A stretch of 64,000 nucleotides of DNA from Rhodobacter aestuarii (GTDB lineage: Bacteria; Pseudomonadota; Alphaproteobacteria; Rhodobacterales; Rhodobacteraceae), in NCBI RefSeq assembly GCF_900156655.1, contig NZ_FTOG01000002.1, positions 186,001 through 250,000 on the forward strand, read 5' to 3'. The notes below the pieces were generated by a model, which worked only from the letters and a program-made list of their open reading frames with translations, was not told the origin of the DNA and did no database searches. This document shows positions 23,496 through 32,900 of the stretch, in pieces. Each line of letters starts with the position of its first letter. The first letter of the stretch is position 1. The translations under genes and the position numbers were made by a program.

Positions 23496-24547
23496 GCACC
23501 GAACTCCCCCTCTCCACCCCGCGTCATGGCTGGAGCTGGCATCTGGGCGTGGTCGCCTTCCTGATCCTTTGGGCCCTCATCTACCAACAATTGCAGCCAC
23601 TCTCTGAGGGTCTTACAAGCCTCCTGCCCGTGGAGCGGCACAGCCATACAGGCGAGGCGATTGCCTTCTTTCTGTATGACGTGCCGAAAGTGCTGTTCCT
23701 GCTCACCTTGATCGTTTTCGCGATGGGGGTGGTGCGCAGTTTCTTTTCACCCGAGAAAACCCGCGCTGCGCTTTCGGGCCGACGCGAAGGTGTTGGGAAT
23801 ATCATGGCGGCGGGGCTCGGGGTGCTGACACCGTTTTGCTCTTGCTCGGCTGTGCCACTGTTTCTGGGCTTTGTGTCGGCCGGGGTGCCGCTTGGCGTCA
23901 CCTTTTCTTTCCTGATCGCCGCGCCAATGGTGAACGAGGTGGCCTTGGTGCTGCTTTTTGGTCTTGTGGGCTGGCCGGTCGCGCTCACCTATCTTGGCTT
24001 CGGGCTCGCCATCGCCGTTGTGGCGGGCTGGGTCATTGGCAAGCTGCGGCTGGAAGGCTGGCTGCAAGATTGGGTGCGCGATCTGCATTCGGGGGCCAGC
24101 AGCCCCGCCACCGTTACAGACACGCCCCTGACTTTGGTGGACCGTTACCGCCAAGGCATCACAGCGGTGCGGGACATTCTGGCAAAGGTCTGGCTGTGGG
24201 TCATTTTGGGCATCGGCATGGGGGCGGTGATCCATGGCTATGTGCCGCAGGAGCTGATGGCCCGGATCATGGGCGCCGATGCGTGGTGGTCGGTGCCCGC
24301 CGCCGTCGTGATGGGCATTCCGATGTATACAAATGCCGCTGGCGTGATCCCAATTGTCGAAGCGCTTTTGGGCAAGGGCGCTGCGCTTGGCACCGTGCTC
24401 GCGTTCATGATGAGCGTGATCGCGCTCAGCCTGCCCGAAATGATCATCTTGCGGCAGGTGCTGACCCTGCGCCTGATCGCCGTTTTCATTGGCGTGGTGG
24501 CCAGCGGCATCCTCGCTGTCGGCTTTTTGTTCAACCTGCTTTTCTGA
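23492..24547 (+). CDS. ArsP/DUF318-family membrane permease
   Basis: 351 residues with about eight to ten membrane helices. The key motif TPFCSCSAVPL (Cys116 and Cys118) and MVNEVALVLLFGLVGW match DUF318 permeases, some of which export organoarsenicals or other soft-metal compounds. Membrane-embedded cysteines could pass metalloid. Coupled to the ArsR repressor by ATGA and followed 11 nt later by a thioredoxin-fold gene, so the three act as one resistance or redox unit. The actual substrate may not be arsenic. Confidence 0.88.
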   Translation: MSTELPLSTPRHGWSWHLGVVAFLILWALIYQQLQPLSEGLTSLLPVERHSHTGEAIAFFLYDVPKVLFLLTLIVFAMGVVRSFFSPEKTRAALSGRREGVGNIMAAGLGVLTPFCSCSAVPLFLGFVSAGVPLGVTFSFLIAAPMVNEVALVLLFGLVGWPVALTYLGFGLAIAVVAGWVIGKLRLEGWLQDWVRDLHSGASSPATVTDTPLTLVDRYRQGITAVRDILAKVWLWVILGIGMGAVIHGYVPQELMARIMGADAWWSVPAAVVMGIPMYTNAAGVIPIVEALLGKGAALGTVLAFMMSVIALSLPEMIILRQVLTLRLIAVFIGVVASGILAVGFLFNLLF

Positions 24548-24558
24548 AAGGACGCTCC

Positions 24559-24795
24559 ATGAAATCCGTCAAAGTCTATGGTCCGGGCTGCAAGCGCTGC
24601 GAAACCACTGCAACCATGGTGAAAGAGGCCGCCGAGAAACTGGGCATCGCTGTTGATGTGGAGAAAGTCACCGATCCCAAAGCCATTGCGCTGGCGGGGG
24701 TGATGTCGACCCCCGGCATTGCGATTGATGGCAAGCTGGTTCACACTGGCGGTCTGCCCGAAGCCGCGAAGATCGAAGGCTGGTTGAGGGCTTAA
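24559..24795 (+). CDS. small thioredoxin-fold protein
   Basis: 78 residues. VYGPGCKRCETT carries a CxxC pair (Cys11, Cys14), MSTPGIAIDG has the cis-Pro of thioredoxin folds, followed by GGLPEAAKIEGWL. The length and sequence fit the TM_1255-like redox-active disulphide proteins that go with DUF318 permeases. Probably reduces the permease cysteines or the transported compound. AAAGGA upstream, same operon. Confidence 0.9.
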   Translation: MKSVKVYGPGCKRCETTATMVKEAAEKLGIAVDVEKVTDPKAIALAGVMSTPGIAIDGKLVHTGGLPEAAKIEGWLRA

Positions 24796-24806
24796 GCTTT
24801 GGGCAA

Positions 24807-24826
24807 GCGCCGCCTTATCGCGGCGC
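24807..24826. terminator. shared hairpin between two convergent genes
   Basis: GCGCCGC (24807-24813) pairs with GCGGCGC (24820-24826), loop of 6. It spans the stop codon of the minus-strand EcsC gene and lies just after the thioredoxin gene. No T-run in either direction, so termination strength is uncertain. Confidence 0.4.
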
Positions 24827-25582
24827 GGCCCCACTCAGCCGCATCACCAATTCCTCACGCAAAAGCCCCTCATCCTCGCCGCTGTCGCGCGCCAACCGCT
24901 TGAGCCCAAAATGCACACGGGCGATTTCTTGGTAGTAACTGGTGAACGCGTAATTCACCGCCGCCCCGGCTACAGCCCCCAGAACCGGCACCGTTTGCGT
25001 GGCGAGCTTTTGCCCCAAAGCTGCGGCCAAACGCGGGGCGACCTTGGCCACCAACCCATGCAGCCCCGCCCCAGTGATGGTCATCCGCGCGGTCAAAAAG
25101 CCCATATCCGCGCCGTCATCGGCCTCAAGCGGACCCGCAGAGGCAAAGACGCGCAGGCATTCCAACTTCACCTCATCGCTTTCAGGGTCAAACCCATGTT
25201 CGGCGGCAATCCCTTGGATCGCGCGCAACAGCATGGTGATGGTGAAAGGCAATTCCGCCAAGGCGCTTGGCAGCCCGCCCGCGCCCCCCGCTGCGCCCAA
25301 AGCCGTTGTCAGCACCTTGTTGACCCAGTCGGGCCGATCAGACACCACGCCACGCGAGCGGCTTGCGGCCTCTAGCGCGGCATCAAGCCCGCGCTCGGTC
25401 GCAGATTGCAGCCCATCGCGCACCGGTGGCGGCAACCGCCCCAGCAGGCTTTCCGTCGTGCCGCCGACAAAGGTGATCACCTGCATCATCGGGCCAGAGG
25501 CGGCGCGGTGGCGCTTGGCCAAGTCTTCTAACTGCGAAGTCAGACCCGGATCGGTCACGGGTAGAAGGATTTCAGGCTGCAT
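24815..25582 (-). CDS. EcsC-family protein
   Basis: 255 residues. Matches the EcsC family by the helical pattern: long basic N-terminal helices, GLPSALAELPFTITMLLRAIQGIAAEHGFDP in a conserved central block, then PVLGAVAGAAVNYAFTSYYQEIARVHF near the end. Weakly amphipathic segments suggest a membrane-peripheral protein. Function of the family is not known beyond early genetic links to ABC export in Bacillus. ATG 25582 with AGGGGAG upstream; a TTG at 25603 is less likely. Confidence 0.85.
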   Translation of the reverse strand: MQPEILLPVTDPGLTSQLEDLAKRHRAASGPMMQVITFVGGTTESLLGRLPPPVRDGLQSATERGLDAALEAASRSRGVVSDRPDWVNKVLTTALGAAGGAGGLPSALAELPFTITMLLRAIQGIAAEHGFDPESDEVKLECLRVFASAGPLEADDGADMGFLTARMTITGAGLHGLVAKVAPRLAAALGQKLATQTVPVLGAVAGAAVNYAFTSYYQEIARVHFGLKRLARDSGEDEGLLREELVMRLSGAAPR

Positions 25583-25633
25583 CGGCTCCCCCTGTTTTCC
25601 CAAATATGGGAAGCCAGACCGGGCATCGAAAGA

Positions 25634-26119
25634 TCAGGGCGTGAATTTCTCAACCGCGCCGCGCACCCCCGCCCAAGCGCCGGGTTGCAATTCCAGCCCC
25701 AAAACACGTTCCGGGTTCGTCGGCGGTGGCATTTCCACATCGTCAAGCCGCTCAAAGCCAAAGCGCTGGTAATAGGGCGCGTCGCCCACCAAAAGCACCC
25801 GCTCCCAGCCAAGCTTGCGCGCCTCTGACAGGCTTTCGCGCATCAAAAGACCGCCCAACCCCTCGCCTTGGCGGGTGGGGTGCACCGCCACGGGGCCGAG
25901 CAGCAACACCCTTTGCCCGCCCACCAGAACCGGCCAATAGCGGATCACCGCGGCCAAGACGCCATCTTCACGCAGCGTCAGGCACAAGGCCCTCACCGGG
26001 GGCACATCTTCGCGCAGTCGGTAGGAAGAGAGCGCCGTACGACCCGGCGCAAAGCAGAGGTCATAAAGCGCCTCTACCTCCCACCAATCCGCCTCTGTCT
26101 CTTCCTCGAGCTGATACAT
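25634..26119 (-). CDS. GNAT-family N-acetyltransferase
   Basis: 161 residues, one GNAT domain. LGPVAVHPTRQGEGLGGLLM is the acetyl-CoA pyrophosphate loop (split by position 75-95), and LLVGDAPYYQRFGF the C-terminal strand-helix. YhbS-type acetyltransferases look like this. Acceptor unknown. Transcribed towards EcsC, 51 nt apart; may share a transcript. Confidence 0.88.
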   Translation of the reverse strand: MYQLEEETEADWWEVEALYDLCFAPGRTALSSYRLREDVPPVRALCLTLREDGVLAAVIRYWPVLVGGQRVLLLGPVAVHPTRQGEGLGGLLMRESLSEARKLGWERVLLVGDAPYYQRFGFERLDDVEMPPPTNPERVLGLELQPGAWAGVRGAVEKFTP

Positions 26120-26199
26120 GCCGCCCCCAGGTCTTATCTTGGCCCGCGCCTAACACGCGGAGAAGACAGGTTCAAATCAAAGCGGGTGCCTTCCGGCGT

Positions 26200-27054
26200 T
26201 TAGCGCCGCGCGCTGTGCAAAAGCGTATAGACGCCCGAAGCCACCACCAGCGCCGCACCCAGAAGCGTGGCCAGATCCGGCTCTTCGCCAAAGACCAAAA
26301 CGCCCAAGATCAGCGCAAAAATCAGCCGCGTGTAGCGGAACGGGGTGACGACCGAGACCTCGCCCGTGCGCATCGCCGCCGTCAGCGCCCAATAGGCGGC
26401 CACGCCAAAAGCCACTGCCCCCGCAATCGGCAACAACGCGATCGGGCGCGGGGTCGTGGCCCCGCCGGTAACGGCCAAGATAATCGCCCCCGCAGGGATC
26501 AACGCGGCAAAGCCATAAACCCCAAGCTGGAAATTGGTCAGCACTTTGGGCGCAGCCCGCGTGGCAAGGTCGCGCCCGGCAAAGCCCAACAGGCCCAAAA
26601 CGGTCCACAGTGCGGCGGGCACAAACCCCTCCAAACCGGGGCGCAAAATCACCAACACGCCCAGAAAGCCCACCGCAATCGCCCCCCAGCGCCGCGCATC
26701 GACCCGTTCACGGAAGAAAAGCGCCGCCCCCGCCACCACGACCAAAGGCGTGGCTTGCAAAATTGCCGAGGCGTTGGAAAGCGGCGTCAGCGCAATGCCG
26801 AGTGTATAGCCCAGCCGCCCGACAATCTCGAACCCTGCCTTCACCAGCATCAAGCGGCTCGCCACCGCGCGATGCCACAGCGGCTGCCCCGCCCCTAAAG
26901 CCAACGCCATAAAGACCGCCATGCCTCCCGCGCCAAACAGCATCAGCACTTCACCCACCGGCAAATGCCCCGCCGCGCGTTTGACGAACATGTCTTCAAG
27001 CGCAAAAAGCGCCATGGCGACCACCATCAGCACTGCGCCGCGCAGATTTTCCAT
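26200..27054 (-). CDS. EamA-family (DMT superfamily) membrane transporter
   Basis: 284 residues with ten predicted membrane helices in two five-helix EamA repeats (about 5-135 and 145-275). LQATPLVVVAGAALFFRERV and RYTRLIFALILGVLVFGEEPD are the matching ends of the two repeats. Such proteins export small metabolites or amino-acid-like compounds. ATG 27054 has GGGAGA upstream. Divergent from mtnP, with about 130 bp between for both promoters. Confidence 0.9.
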   Translation of the reverse strand: MENLRGAVLMVVAMALFALEDMFVKRAAGHLPVGEVLMLFGAGGMAVFMALALGAGQPLWHRAVASRLMLVKAGFEIVGRLGYTLGIALTPLSNASAILQATPLVVVAGAALFFRERVDARRWGAIAVGFLGVLVILRPGLEGFVPAALWTVLGLLGFAGRDLATRAAPKVLTNFQLGVYGFAALIPAGAIILAVTGGATTPRPIALLPIAGAVAFGVAAYWALTAAMRTGEVSVVTPFRYTRLIFALILGVLVFGEEPDLATLLGAALVVASGVYTLLHSARR

Positions 27055-27183
27055 TGGCTCTCCCTGCCGCTCTCCCAAGCGGGTGAAAATATGACGCGGG
27101 AAGCAAGGGCCCTACGCCCTTTCCACACCCGCTCCCCCGGCCTAATCTCGCCCTGCCGCATAAGCAAGCGCGAGAGGAAGGCC

Positions 27184-28062
27184 ATGACTGCAGAACGGGT
27201 GATCGGGGTGATCGGGGGCTCGGGTGTCTATGACATCGACGGGCTGGAAGGCGCAACATGGCAGGCGGTCGAAACCACCTTTGGCGCGCCCTCGGATGAG
27301 CTATTGGTGGGCAGCTATGACGGCGTGAAAATGGTGTTCTTGCCGCGTCACGGGCGCGGCCATCGCTACACGCCCTCGACCGTGCCCTATCGCGCCAATA
27401 TTGCCGCGATGAAGATTATGGGCGTGACGGATCTTGTTGCCGTTTCCGCCGTGGGTTCGCTGCGCGAAGACTATGCGCCGGGCGATTTTGTCGTGGTCGA
27501 CCAATATATCGACCGCACCTTCGCACGCGATAAGACCTTTTTTGACACCGGGCTCGTCGGCCATGTTTCGGTCGCGCATCCGACCTGTAGCCGCCTGTCG
27601 GCCCATTGCGCCGAGGCCGCCCGCGCGGTGGGCGTGAAGGTGCATGACGGTGGCACCTATGTCGCAATGGAAGGGCCGCAATTTTCCACCCAAGCCGAAA
27701 GCGAACTCTACCGCAGTTGGAAGGCCGACATCATCGGCATGACCGGGATGCCCGAGGCGAAACTCGCCCGCGAAGCCGAGATGTGCTACGCCTGCGTCGC
27801 CATGGTGACCGATTATGACTGCTGGCACCCCGACCATGATGCGGTCGATGTGGCCCAAGTGATCGCCACCGCCACCGCCAATGCCAATAAGGCGCGCAGC
27901 CTTGTGGCGGCGCTGCCCGCATTGTTGAAAGGCCCGGCAGAGGCTTGCGAAAAAGGCTGCACCCATGTGCTGGATGGCGCGATCATGACCGCGCCTGCGA
28001 AACGCGACCCTGAAGTGATCGCGCGTCTGATGCCCGTGATGGGCCGGGTTCTGAAAGGCTAA
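27184..28062 (+). CDS. mtnP: S-methyl-5'-thioadenosine phosphorylase
   Basis: 292 residues. Splits methylthioadenosine with phosphate into adenine and methylthioribose-1-phosphate. GGSGVYDIDG (phosphate loop), RHGRGHRYTPSTVPYRANI, MEGPQFSTQAES and GMTGMPEAKLAREAEMCY are the PNP/MTAP family blocks. Directly followed (3 nt) by apt, which recycles the adenine. GAGAGGAAGG lies upstream of ATG 27184. Confidence 0.95.
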   Translation: MTAERVIGVIGGSGVYDIDGLEGATWQAVETTFGAPSDELLVGSYDGVKMVFLPRHGRGHRYTPSTVPYRANIAAMKIMGVTDLVAVSAVGSLREDYAPGDFVVVDQYIDRTFARDKTFFDTGLVGHVSVAHPTCSRLSAHCAEAARAVGVKVHDGGTYVAMEGPQFSTQAESELYRSWKADIIGMTGMPEAKLAREAEMCYACVAMVTDYDCWHPDHDAVDVAQVIATATANANKARSLVAALPALLKGPAEACEKGCTHVLDGAIMTAPAKRDPEVIARLMPVMGRVLKG

Positions 28063-28065
28063 GAG

Positions 28066-28596
28066 ATGAAGACCGTCAAAGACTATATCCGCACCATCGC
28101 CGATTTCCCGCATGAAGGGATCATGTTCCGCGATGTCACCACGCTCTTTGCCGATCCGCGCGGCTTCCGCATGGCGATTGACCAACTGCTGCACCCTTGG
28201 GCGGGCGAAAAGATCGACAAGATCGTCGGGCTTGAGGCGCGCGGCTTCATTTTGGGCGGCGCGATTGCGCACCAGCTTTCCAAGGGGTTCGTGCCGATCC
28301 GCAAAAAGGGCAAGCTGCCGGGGCAAACGCTCAGCCAAGCCTATAAGCTTGAATATGGCGAAGCGATCATGGAGATCCATGACGATGCCATTCAACCGGG
28401 CGAAAAGGTGTTGATCGTCGATGACCTTCTGGCCACCGGCGGCACCTGCGGCGCGGCGATCCAACTGATCGAGCGGCTCGGCGGCGACATTGTTGGCTGC
28501 TCCTTCATTGTGGACCTGCCCGAACTCGGCGGGCGCAAGCTTTTGGGCGATTTGGGCATGGACGTGAACGTCCTGTGCGAATTCGAAGGGGCATGA
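28066..28596 (+). CDS. apt: adenine phosphoribosyltransferase
   Basis: 176 residues, family length. Makes AMP from adenine and PRPP. The PRPP loop [13 protein letters not shown] is intact, with [11 protein letters not shown] and the flexible-loop region KKGKLPG before it. Next to mtnP, so it salvages adenine released from methylthioadenosine. Its stop overlaps the start of the next gene (ATGA). Confidence 0.96.
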   Translation: MKTVKDYIRTIADFPHEGIMFRDVTTLFADPRGFRMAIDQLLHPWAGEKIDKIVGLEARGFILGGAIAHQLSKGFVPIRKKGKLPGQTLSQAYKLEYGEAIMEIHDDAIQPGEKVLIVDDLLATGGTCGAAIQLIERLGGDIVGCSFIVDLPELGGRKLLGDLGMDVNVLCEFEGA

Positions 28597-29426
28597 GGGG
28601 CGCCGCGCTCCTTCTTGCGCTGCTGCTTTCCGCGGGGGCGGCCACAGCCGATGTGGCGCGCCCGCGCGACCTTGAAACGCTTCTGGCCGTTTTGCAAAAC
28701 GCCGCCCTCGCGACAGGCGACGCGACCGAGGTGCAGATCCGTGACGACAAGCTCTACCTGACGTGGAACGGCACCGCGCTGATCGCCGATCCGCACAACC
28801 TGTTCATGGAGATGCAACAGGCGGCGAGCGATGCGGAGCGGCAAAAGCTGGTCGATACCTATTTCGCCGCTTTCGACGATATCTTGCAGCTTGATACGGG
28901 CGTTCTCGACCCGGCAAGCCTGATGCCGATCATCCGCCCCAGCACCTTTGCCGAACATATCCCCGATGCCAAATCGGTGGCTTCTGAGCCGTGGTTTGCA
29001 GGGCTCTCGATCTATCTGGTCGAAGATTCGCCAAGCTCCACCGCCTATCTGCGCAATGACCGGATGCAGGCGGTAGGGTTGGATTTTGAGACCGCCAAGA
29101 AACAGGCGCTGGCCAATCTGAGCACCCTTAGCCCGCGCTTCGAGCCGCTTGGCCCCAAGCGGTGGGGATTGGTGCTCGATGGCTATTATGAAAGCTCGCT
29201 TTTGCTTGAGAGCGAGTTGTGGCGGCGCATGGCCGAAGACCAAGGCGAGATCATCATGGTCGTGCCCAGCCGTGACGCGGTGGTGATTGATGCCAGCGGC
29301 GATCCGGCGGCAGTGCAAGAGTTGGCCATCTTCGCGCAAGAAAGCGGTCGCGCCCGTCCTTACCCGGTCTCAGAATATGTGTTCGGCTGGAAAGGGACGC
29401 ATTGGGAAATCCTGCCCAAACAATAG
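28593..29426 (+). CDS. DUF1444-family exported protein
   Basis: 277 residues starting at ATG 28593 (ATGA overlap with apt). Signal peptide of about 19 residues ([14 protein letters not shown]). The body fits DUF1444: [26 protein letters not shown] near the start and [21 protein letters not shown]-like [12 protein letters not shown] in the middle. No catalytic residues are recognised. Cytosolic relatives exist, so secretion here is a point of note. Function unknown. Confidence 0.75.
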   Translation: MRGAALLLALLLSAGAATADVARPRDLETLLAVLQNAALATGDATEVQIRDDKLYLTWNGTALIADPHNLFMEMQQAASDAERQKLVDTYFAAFDDILQLDTGVLDPASLMPIIRPSTFAEHIPDAKSVASEPWFAGLSIYLVEDSPSSTAYLRNDRMQAVGLDFETAKKQALANLSTLSPRFEPLGPKRWGLVLDGYYESSLLLESELWRRMAEDQGEIIMVVPSRDAVVIDASGDPAAVQELAIFAQESGRARPYPVSEYVFGWKGTHWEILPKQ

Positions 29427-29569
29427 GCGGCATCACTCTTCGAACACGGCAAGTGTCTCCGATTACAAAAGAAAACCGGCCAGAGTTAATGCGATTAACC
29501 TTCCGGTAACCCGAATCGCGCTACCCCGAACGGGCCTGATGGTTCTGCTGCTTGCAAACACGTGAACCA

Positions 29570-29603
29570 AAAGCGCAGCGCCCTGCCCACCCCGGCAGGG
29601 CGC
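29570..29603 (-). terminator. terminator of the FAD-linked oxidase gene
   Basis: GCGCCCTGCC (29578-29587) and GGCAGGGCGC (29594-29603) form a 10-bp stem; on the minus strand it is followed by TGCGCTTTTGG. Lies 8 nt after the minus-strand gene's stop. May also slow plus-strand read-through from the DUF1444 gene. Confidence 0.6.
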
Positions 29604-29610
29604 ACCCATT

Positions 29611-31020
29611 TCAGGGCTTCTGCGGCGCGGGCAAAATCACCCCTGGGTTCAGAATTCCGCGCGGATCAAGCGCGGTTTTCACCGCCTGCATCATCGCCAA
29701 TTTCGCCGGGTCCGCGGTGCGCGCAAGTTCCCCAACCTTGAGCCGTCCAATCCCATGCTCGGCCGAGATCGAGCCATCAAACCGCTCCACCACCAGCTTA
29801 TGCACCGCTTCCATCACCGGCGGCGCGTCATAGTCCGAACGGCTGCGCCCTTCGGCAGGGAAGACGTTGAAATGCAAATTGCCGTCGCCCACGTGGCCAA
29901 AGCAATTAAGCCGGAAGTCGCCCATCGCGTTCAGCAATGCAGTGGCCTCGGCAATAAAGTCTGGGATCGCGGCCACCGGCACGGCAATATCGTGGCTGGA
30001 AATCGCACCAATGCGCCGGTTGGCCAGCGGGATCGACTCGCGCATTTGCCAAAGTTGCGCCGCCTGTGCCGCCGATTGCGCGACAACGGCATCGGTGACG
30101 CGATCCCCCGCCGCCTCATAAAGATCGGCAAAGGCGGCCTCTGCCTCCATCCCCGCAGGCAGGCCAAGGTCGATCAGCACCGACCAGTCTGGGTCTTGGG
30201 CAAAGGGCAGATGCACCTCTGGCCCAACATCGCGCAAGAAGCCAAGCCCCCAGCCAGAGATCAGTTCAAACGCGCTCACGCAGCCCGCAAAACGCGCCTG
30301 CGCCAACCCCAACAATTCCACCGCGGCTTGCGGGGAGGTCACGGCAAAAACCGCCGTACCTTCCACCGCAGGCGGCTCATAAAGCCGCAAACTGGCAGCA
30401 GTGATCAGCCCCAAGCTGCCCTCTGCCCCAATCACCAGATCGCGCAGATCATAGCCCGTGTTGTCTTTCGCAAGCCGCTTCAGCCCGTGCCAGATCGTGC
30501 CATCGGCCAGCACCACCTCCAGCCCCAAGCACAGCGCGCGCGCATTCCCGTAGCGCAGCACATTCACGCCGCCCGCATTGGTGGCGAGACACCCGCCGAT
30601 CTGCGCGGACCCTTGGGAGGCGAGCGTCAGCGGAAAGCGCCGCCCCGCGCTTGCCGCATGGTCTTGCACCGTTTGAAGCGTGGCTCCGGCCTCAATCACC
30701 AAGCTTTGCGCATCCATCGCACGCAACGCGGTCATCTTTTCAAGGCTCACTAGAACCGGCGCGGGGCCATCCGAGCAGACCTGCCCGCCCACAAGCCCGG
30801 TGCCGCCACCATAGGGCACGACGCCCACGCGCGCGGCATGACAAAAGGCCATCAGCGCCGAGACTTGCGCGGTCGTGGCGGGTTTCGCCAGCACCCCCGC
30901 CTGCCCCTTCCAGCGCCCGCGCGGCTCTTCCAGATAGCGCGGCTCGGGCGCGCCCAGCCACAAATCGGGCACAGCTTCGGCCAGCTTTTGGACAAAGGCA
31001 TCATCGGCGGGGTTCAGCAT
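29611..31020 (-). CDS. FAD-binding (GlcD-type) 2-hydroxyacid dehydrogenase
   Basis: 469 residues. N-terminal PCMH-type FAD domain (VVPYGGGTGLVGGQV, TLASQGSAQIGGCLATNAGG, YDLRDLVIGAEGSLG) and C-terminal FAD-oxidase_C cap ending with GHVGDGNLHFNV and SAEHGIGRLK. This layout is that of glycolate oxidase subunit GlcD and D-lactate/D-2-hydroxyglutarate dehydrogenases. No GlcE or GlcF gene is near, which favours a stand-alone D-2-hydroxyacid dehydrogenase. ATG 31020 has GGCAGG upstream and is preferred to an upstream non-ATG start. Substrate not decided by sequence. Confidence 0.9.
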   Translation of the reverse strand: MLNPADDAFVQKLAEAVPDLWLGAPEPRYLEEPRGRWKGQAGVLAKPATTAQVSALMAFCHAARVGVVPYGGGTGLVGGQVCSDGPAPVLVSLEKMTALRAMDAQSLVIEAGATLQTVQDHAASAGRRFPLTLASQGSAQIGGCLATNAGGVNVLRYGNARALCLGLEVVLADGTIWHGLKRLAKDNTGYDLRDLVIGAEGSLGLITAASLRLYEPPAVEGTAVFAVTSPQAAVELLGLAQARFAGCVSAFELISGWGLGFLRDVGPEVHLPFAQDPDWSVLIDLGLPAGMEAEAAFADLYEAAGDRVTDAVVAQSAAQAAQLWQMRESIPLANRRIGAISSHDIAVPVAAIPDFIAEATALLNAMGDFRLNCFGHVGDGNLHFNVFPAEGRSRSDYDAPPVMEAVHKLVVERFDGSISAEHGIGRLKVGELARTADPAKLAMMQAVKTALDPRGILNPGVILPAPQKP

Positions 31021-31056
31021 CCTGCCCTCTTCTTTTGAGCTTACGACCGACAGCAC

Positions 31057-31641
31057 CTAGCCAATATCGGTACGCCCGCGCCGGTCAAGGCGCAGGTTGG
31101 AATAAAGCACATGGTTGCGCCAGCGCCCATTGATCTGCAAATAGCTTTGCGCGACGCCTTCATATTTGAAGCCCGATTTCTCCAGCACGCCGCGCGAGGC
31201 GGCGTTTTCGGGCAGGCAAGCGGCCTCAATCCGGCTCAGATCCAGCGGACCAAAAGCATAGTCGACCACCGCCGCAATCGCCTCGCGCATATAGCCTTGG
31301 CGGGCGTAGCGTTCCCCCACCCAATAGCCCAAGGTGCCCGCCTGCGCGGGGCCACGGCGAATGTTATCAAGCGTGATCGCGCCCAGCACTGTGCCCGAAT
31401 AGGTCTCGATCAGAAAAAACGGCAGCGCGGTCCCCGAAGCCTCTGCCCGCGCCGCCCAATAGACGCGGTTGGCAAAGGCTTTGCGGCCCAGATGATCCGA
31501 AGACCAAGCCGGTTCCCAAGGCGTAAGAAAATCACGGCTTTCCGCGCGCAAGGTGGCCCAGCCACGGTAGTCGGAATGCATTGGCAGGCGCAGCGTCAGC
31601 CGCTCGGTCTCGACCAATGGCTTCCGACGACGCATGAACAT
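31057..31641 (-). CDS. RimJ/RimL-type ribosomal-protein N-acetyltransferase
   Basis: 194 residues. GNAT domain with ETERLTLRLPMHSDY at the start, GTLGYWVGERYARQGYMREA as acetyl-CoA loop and RIEAACLPENAASRGVLEKSGF, the hallmark of RimJ/RimL enzymes that acetylate the N-termini of S5, S18 or L12. YLQINGRWRNHVLYS at the end fits RimJ. Start overlaps the stop of the M16 peptidase (ATGA), so it is in the thrC-peptidase-acetyltransferase operon. Confidence 0.9.
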   Translation of the reverse strand: MFMRRRKPLVETERLTLRLPMHSDYRGWATLRAESRDFLTPWEPAWSSDHLGRKAFANRVYWAARAEASGTALPFFLIETYSGTVLGAITLDNIRRGPAQAGTLGYWVGERYARQGYMREAIAAVVDYAFGPLDLSRIEAACLPENAASRGVLEKSGFKYEGVAQSYLQINGRWRNHVLYSNLRLDRRGRTDIG

Positions 31642-32900
31642 CAGGCTGCGAGCCTCCGCCGCAGCCCCTCAAGATCAGGCGCCAATTGCGCGGGGCCATA
31701 AAGCGCAAGCGCAATCCGGTCTTGCGAGATCATCCGGCCCGCATAGTCGCGCACGGCTTCCACGCTCACCGCATCAATGCGGTTCGACACTTCATCAAGC
31801 CCCGGCACGCGGCCCCAAATAGCGATATTGCGCGCCATCCGCTCGGCCCGGCTGGAGGGGCTCTCAAGACCCATCAACAGCCCCGCCTTCATTTGCGCAC
31901 GGGCGCGGGCGACCTCCGCCTCGGTCATATCCTCGGCGGCACGTTTGAGTTCATCCACCGTGAGCCCACACAAATCGGCCACTTCCTCGCCCGAAGTGCC
32001 TGCATAGATCGTGATCATGCCGGTATCGTCATAAGCGCCCGCTTGCGCGAAGATCGAATAGCACAGACCCCGCTCTTCGCGGATTTTTTGGAACAGTCGC
32101 GAAGACATGCCCCCGCCCAGCGCGGTGGAATAGACCTGCGCGGTGTAAAGATCGGCGTCTTGGTAGGATGGCCCCTCAAACGCGAGTGCGAAATGCACCT
32201 GCTCAAGGTCTTTCAACTCGCGCCGTTCATGGCCCGACCACGCTGCCTTTTGCACATCGCGTTTGCCGATCGCAGAGAGGTGACCGAACAAAGCCTCCGC
32301 CTGTTTCACCACCGCATCATGGTCCACCGCGCCCGCGGCGGACAGGATCATTTGGTCGGGGCCATAATGCTCGCCCACGAAGCAAGACAGATCCGCACGG
32401 CCAAAGTTAGAGACTTTCTCCGCCGGGCCCAAAATGGTGCGCCCAATCGCCTGATCGGGGTAAGCGGCCTCTTGCAGCCAGTCAAAAATGATATCGTCGG
32501 GCGTGTCGAGCGCTTGGCCGATCTCTTGCAAGATCACATGGCGCTCAACCTCAATCTCGCGCGCATCGAAGACCGGGTTGAGCACGATGTCGGAAATCAC
32601 GTCGAGCGCCAGCGCCACATCATCGCCCAGAACCCGCGCGTAATAGGCTGTCGTCTCGCGCGAAGTGTAGGCGTTCATATAGCCGCCCACATCCTCAATC
32701 GCCTCGGCAATTTGCAGCGCATTGCGGGTTTTCGTGCCCTTGAACGCCATATGTTCAAGGAAATGCGCGATCCCGTTTTGCTCGGGCCGCTCATGCCGAC
32801 CGCCCGCTTGCACCCAGACACCAATGGAGGCCGAGGCAAGGCTCGGCATCCGCTCGGTGACGATGCGCAAACCGTTGGGCAGCGTCGTCAGGTTGATCAT
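31641..32900 (-). CDS. M16-family zinc peptidase (processing-peptidase-like)
   Basis: 419 residues. The inverted zinc motif HFLEH (46-50) with the later Glu of the NAYTSRETTAYYARVL block is intact, so it is a catalytically complete pitrilysin/mitochondrial-processing-peptidase-beta-like enzyme; a second, inactive half (ASRLFQKIREERGLCYSI region) follows. No signal peptide, so it probably acts in the cytoplasm. Placed between thrC and a RimJ-like gene with ATGA overlaps at both ends, an arrangement common in alphaproteobacteria. Confidence 0.93.
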   Translation of the reverse strand: MINLTTLPNGLRIVTERMPSLASASIGVWVQAGGRHERPEQNGIAHFLEHMAFKGTKTRNALQIAEAIEDVGGYMNAYTSRETTAYYARVLGDDVALALDVISDIVLNPVFDAREIEVERHVILQEIGQALDTPDDIIFDWLQEAAYPDQAIGRTILGPAEKVSNFGRADLSCFVGEHYGPDQMILSAAGAVDHDAVVKQAEALFGHLSAIGKRDVQKAAWSGHERRELKDLEQVHFALAFEGPSYQDADLYTAQVYSTALGGGMSSRLFQKIREERGLCYSIFAQAGAYDDTGMITIYAGTSGEEVADLCGLTVDELKRAAEDMTEAEVARARAQMKAGLLMGLESPSSRAERMARNIAIWGRVPGLDEVSNRIDAVSVEAVRDYAGRMISQDRIALALYGPAQLAPDLEGLRRRLAA

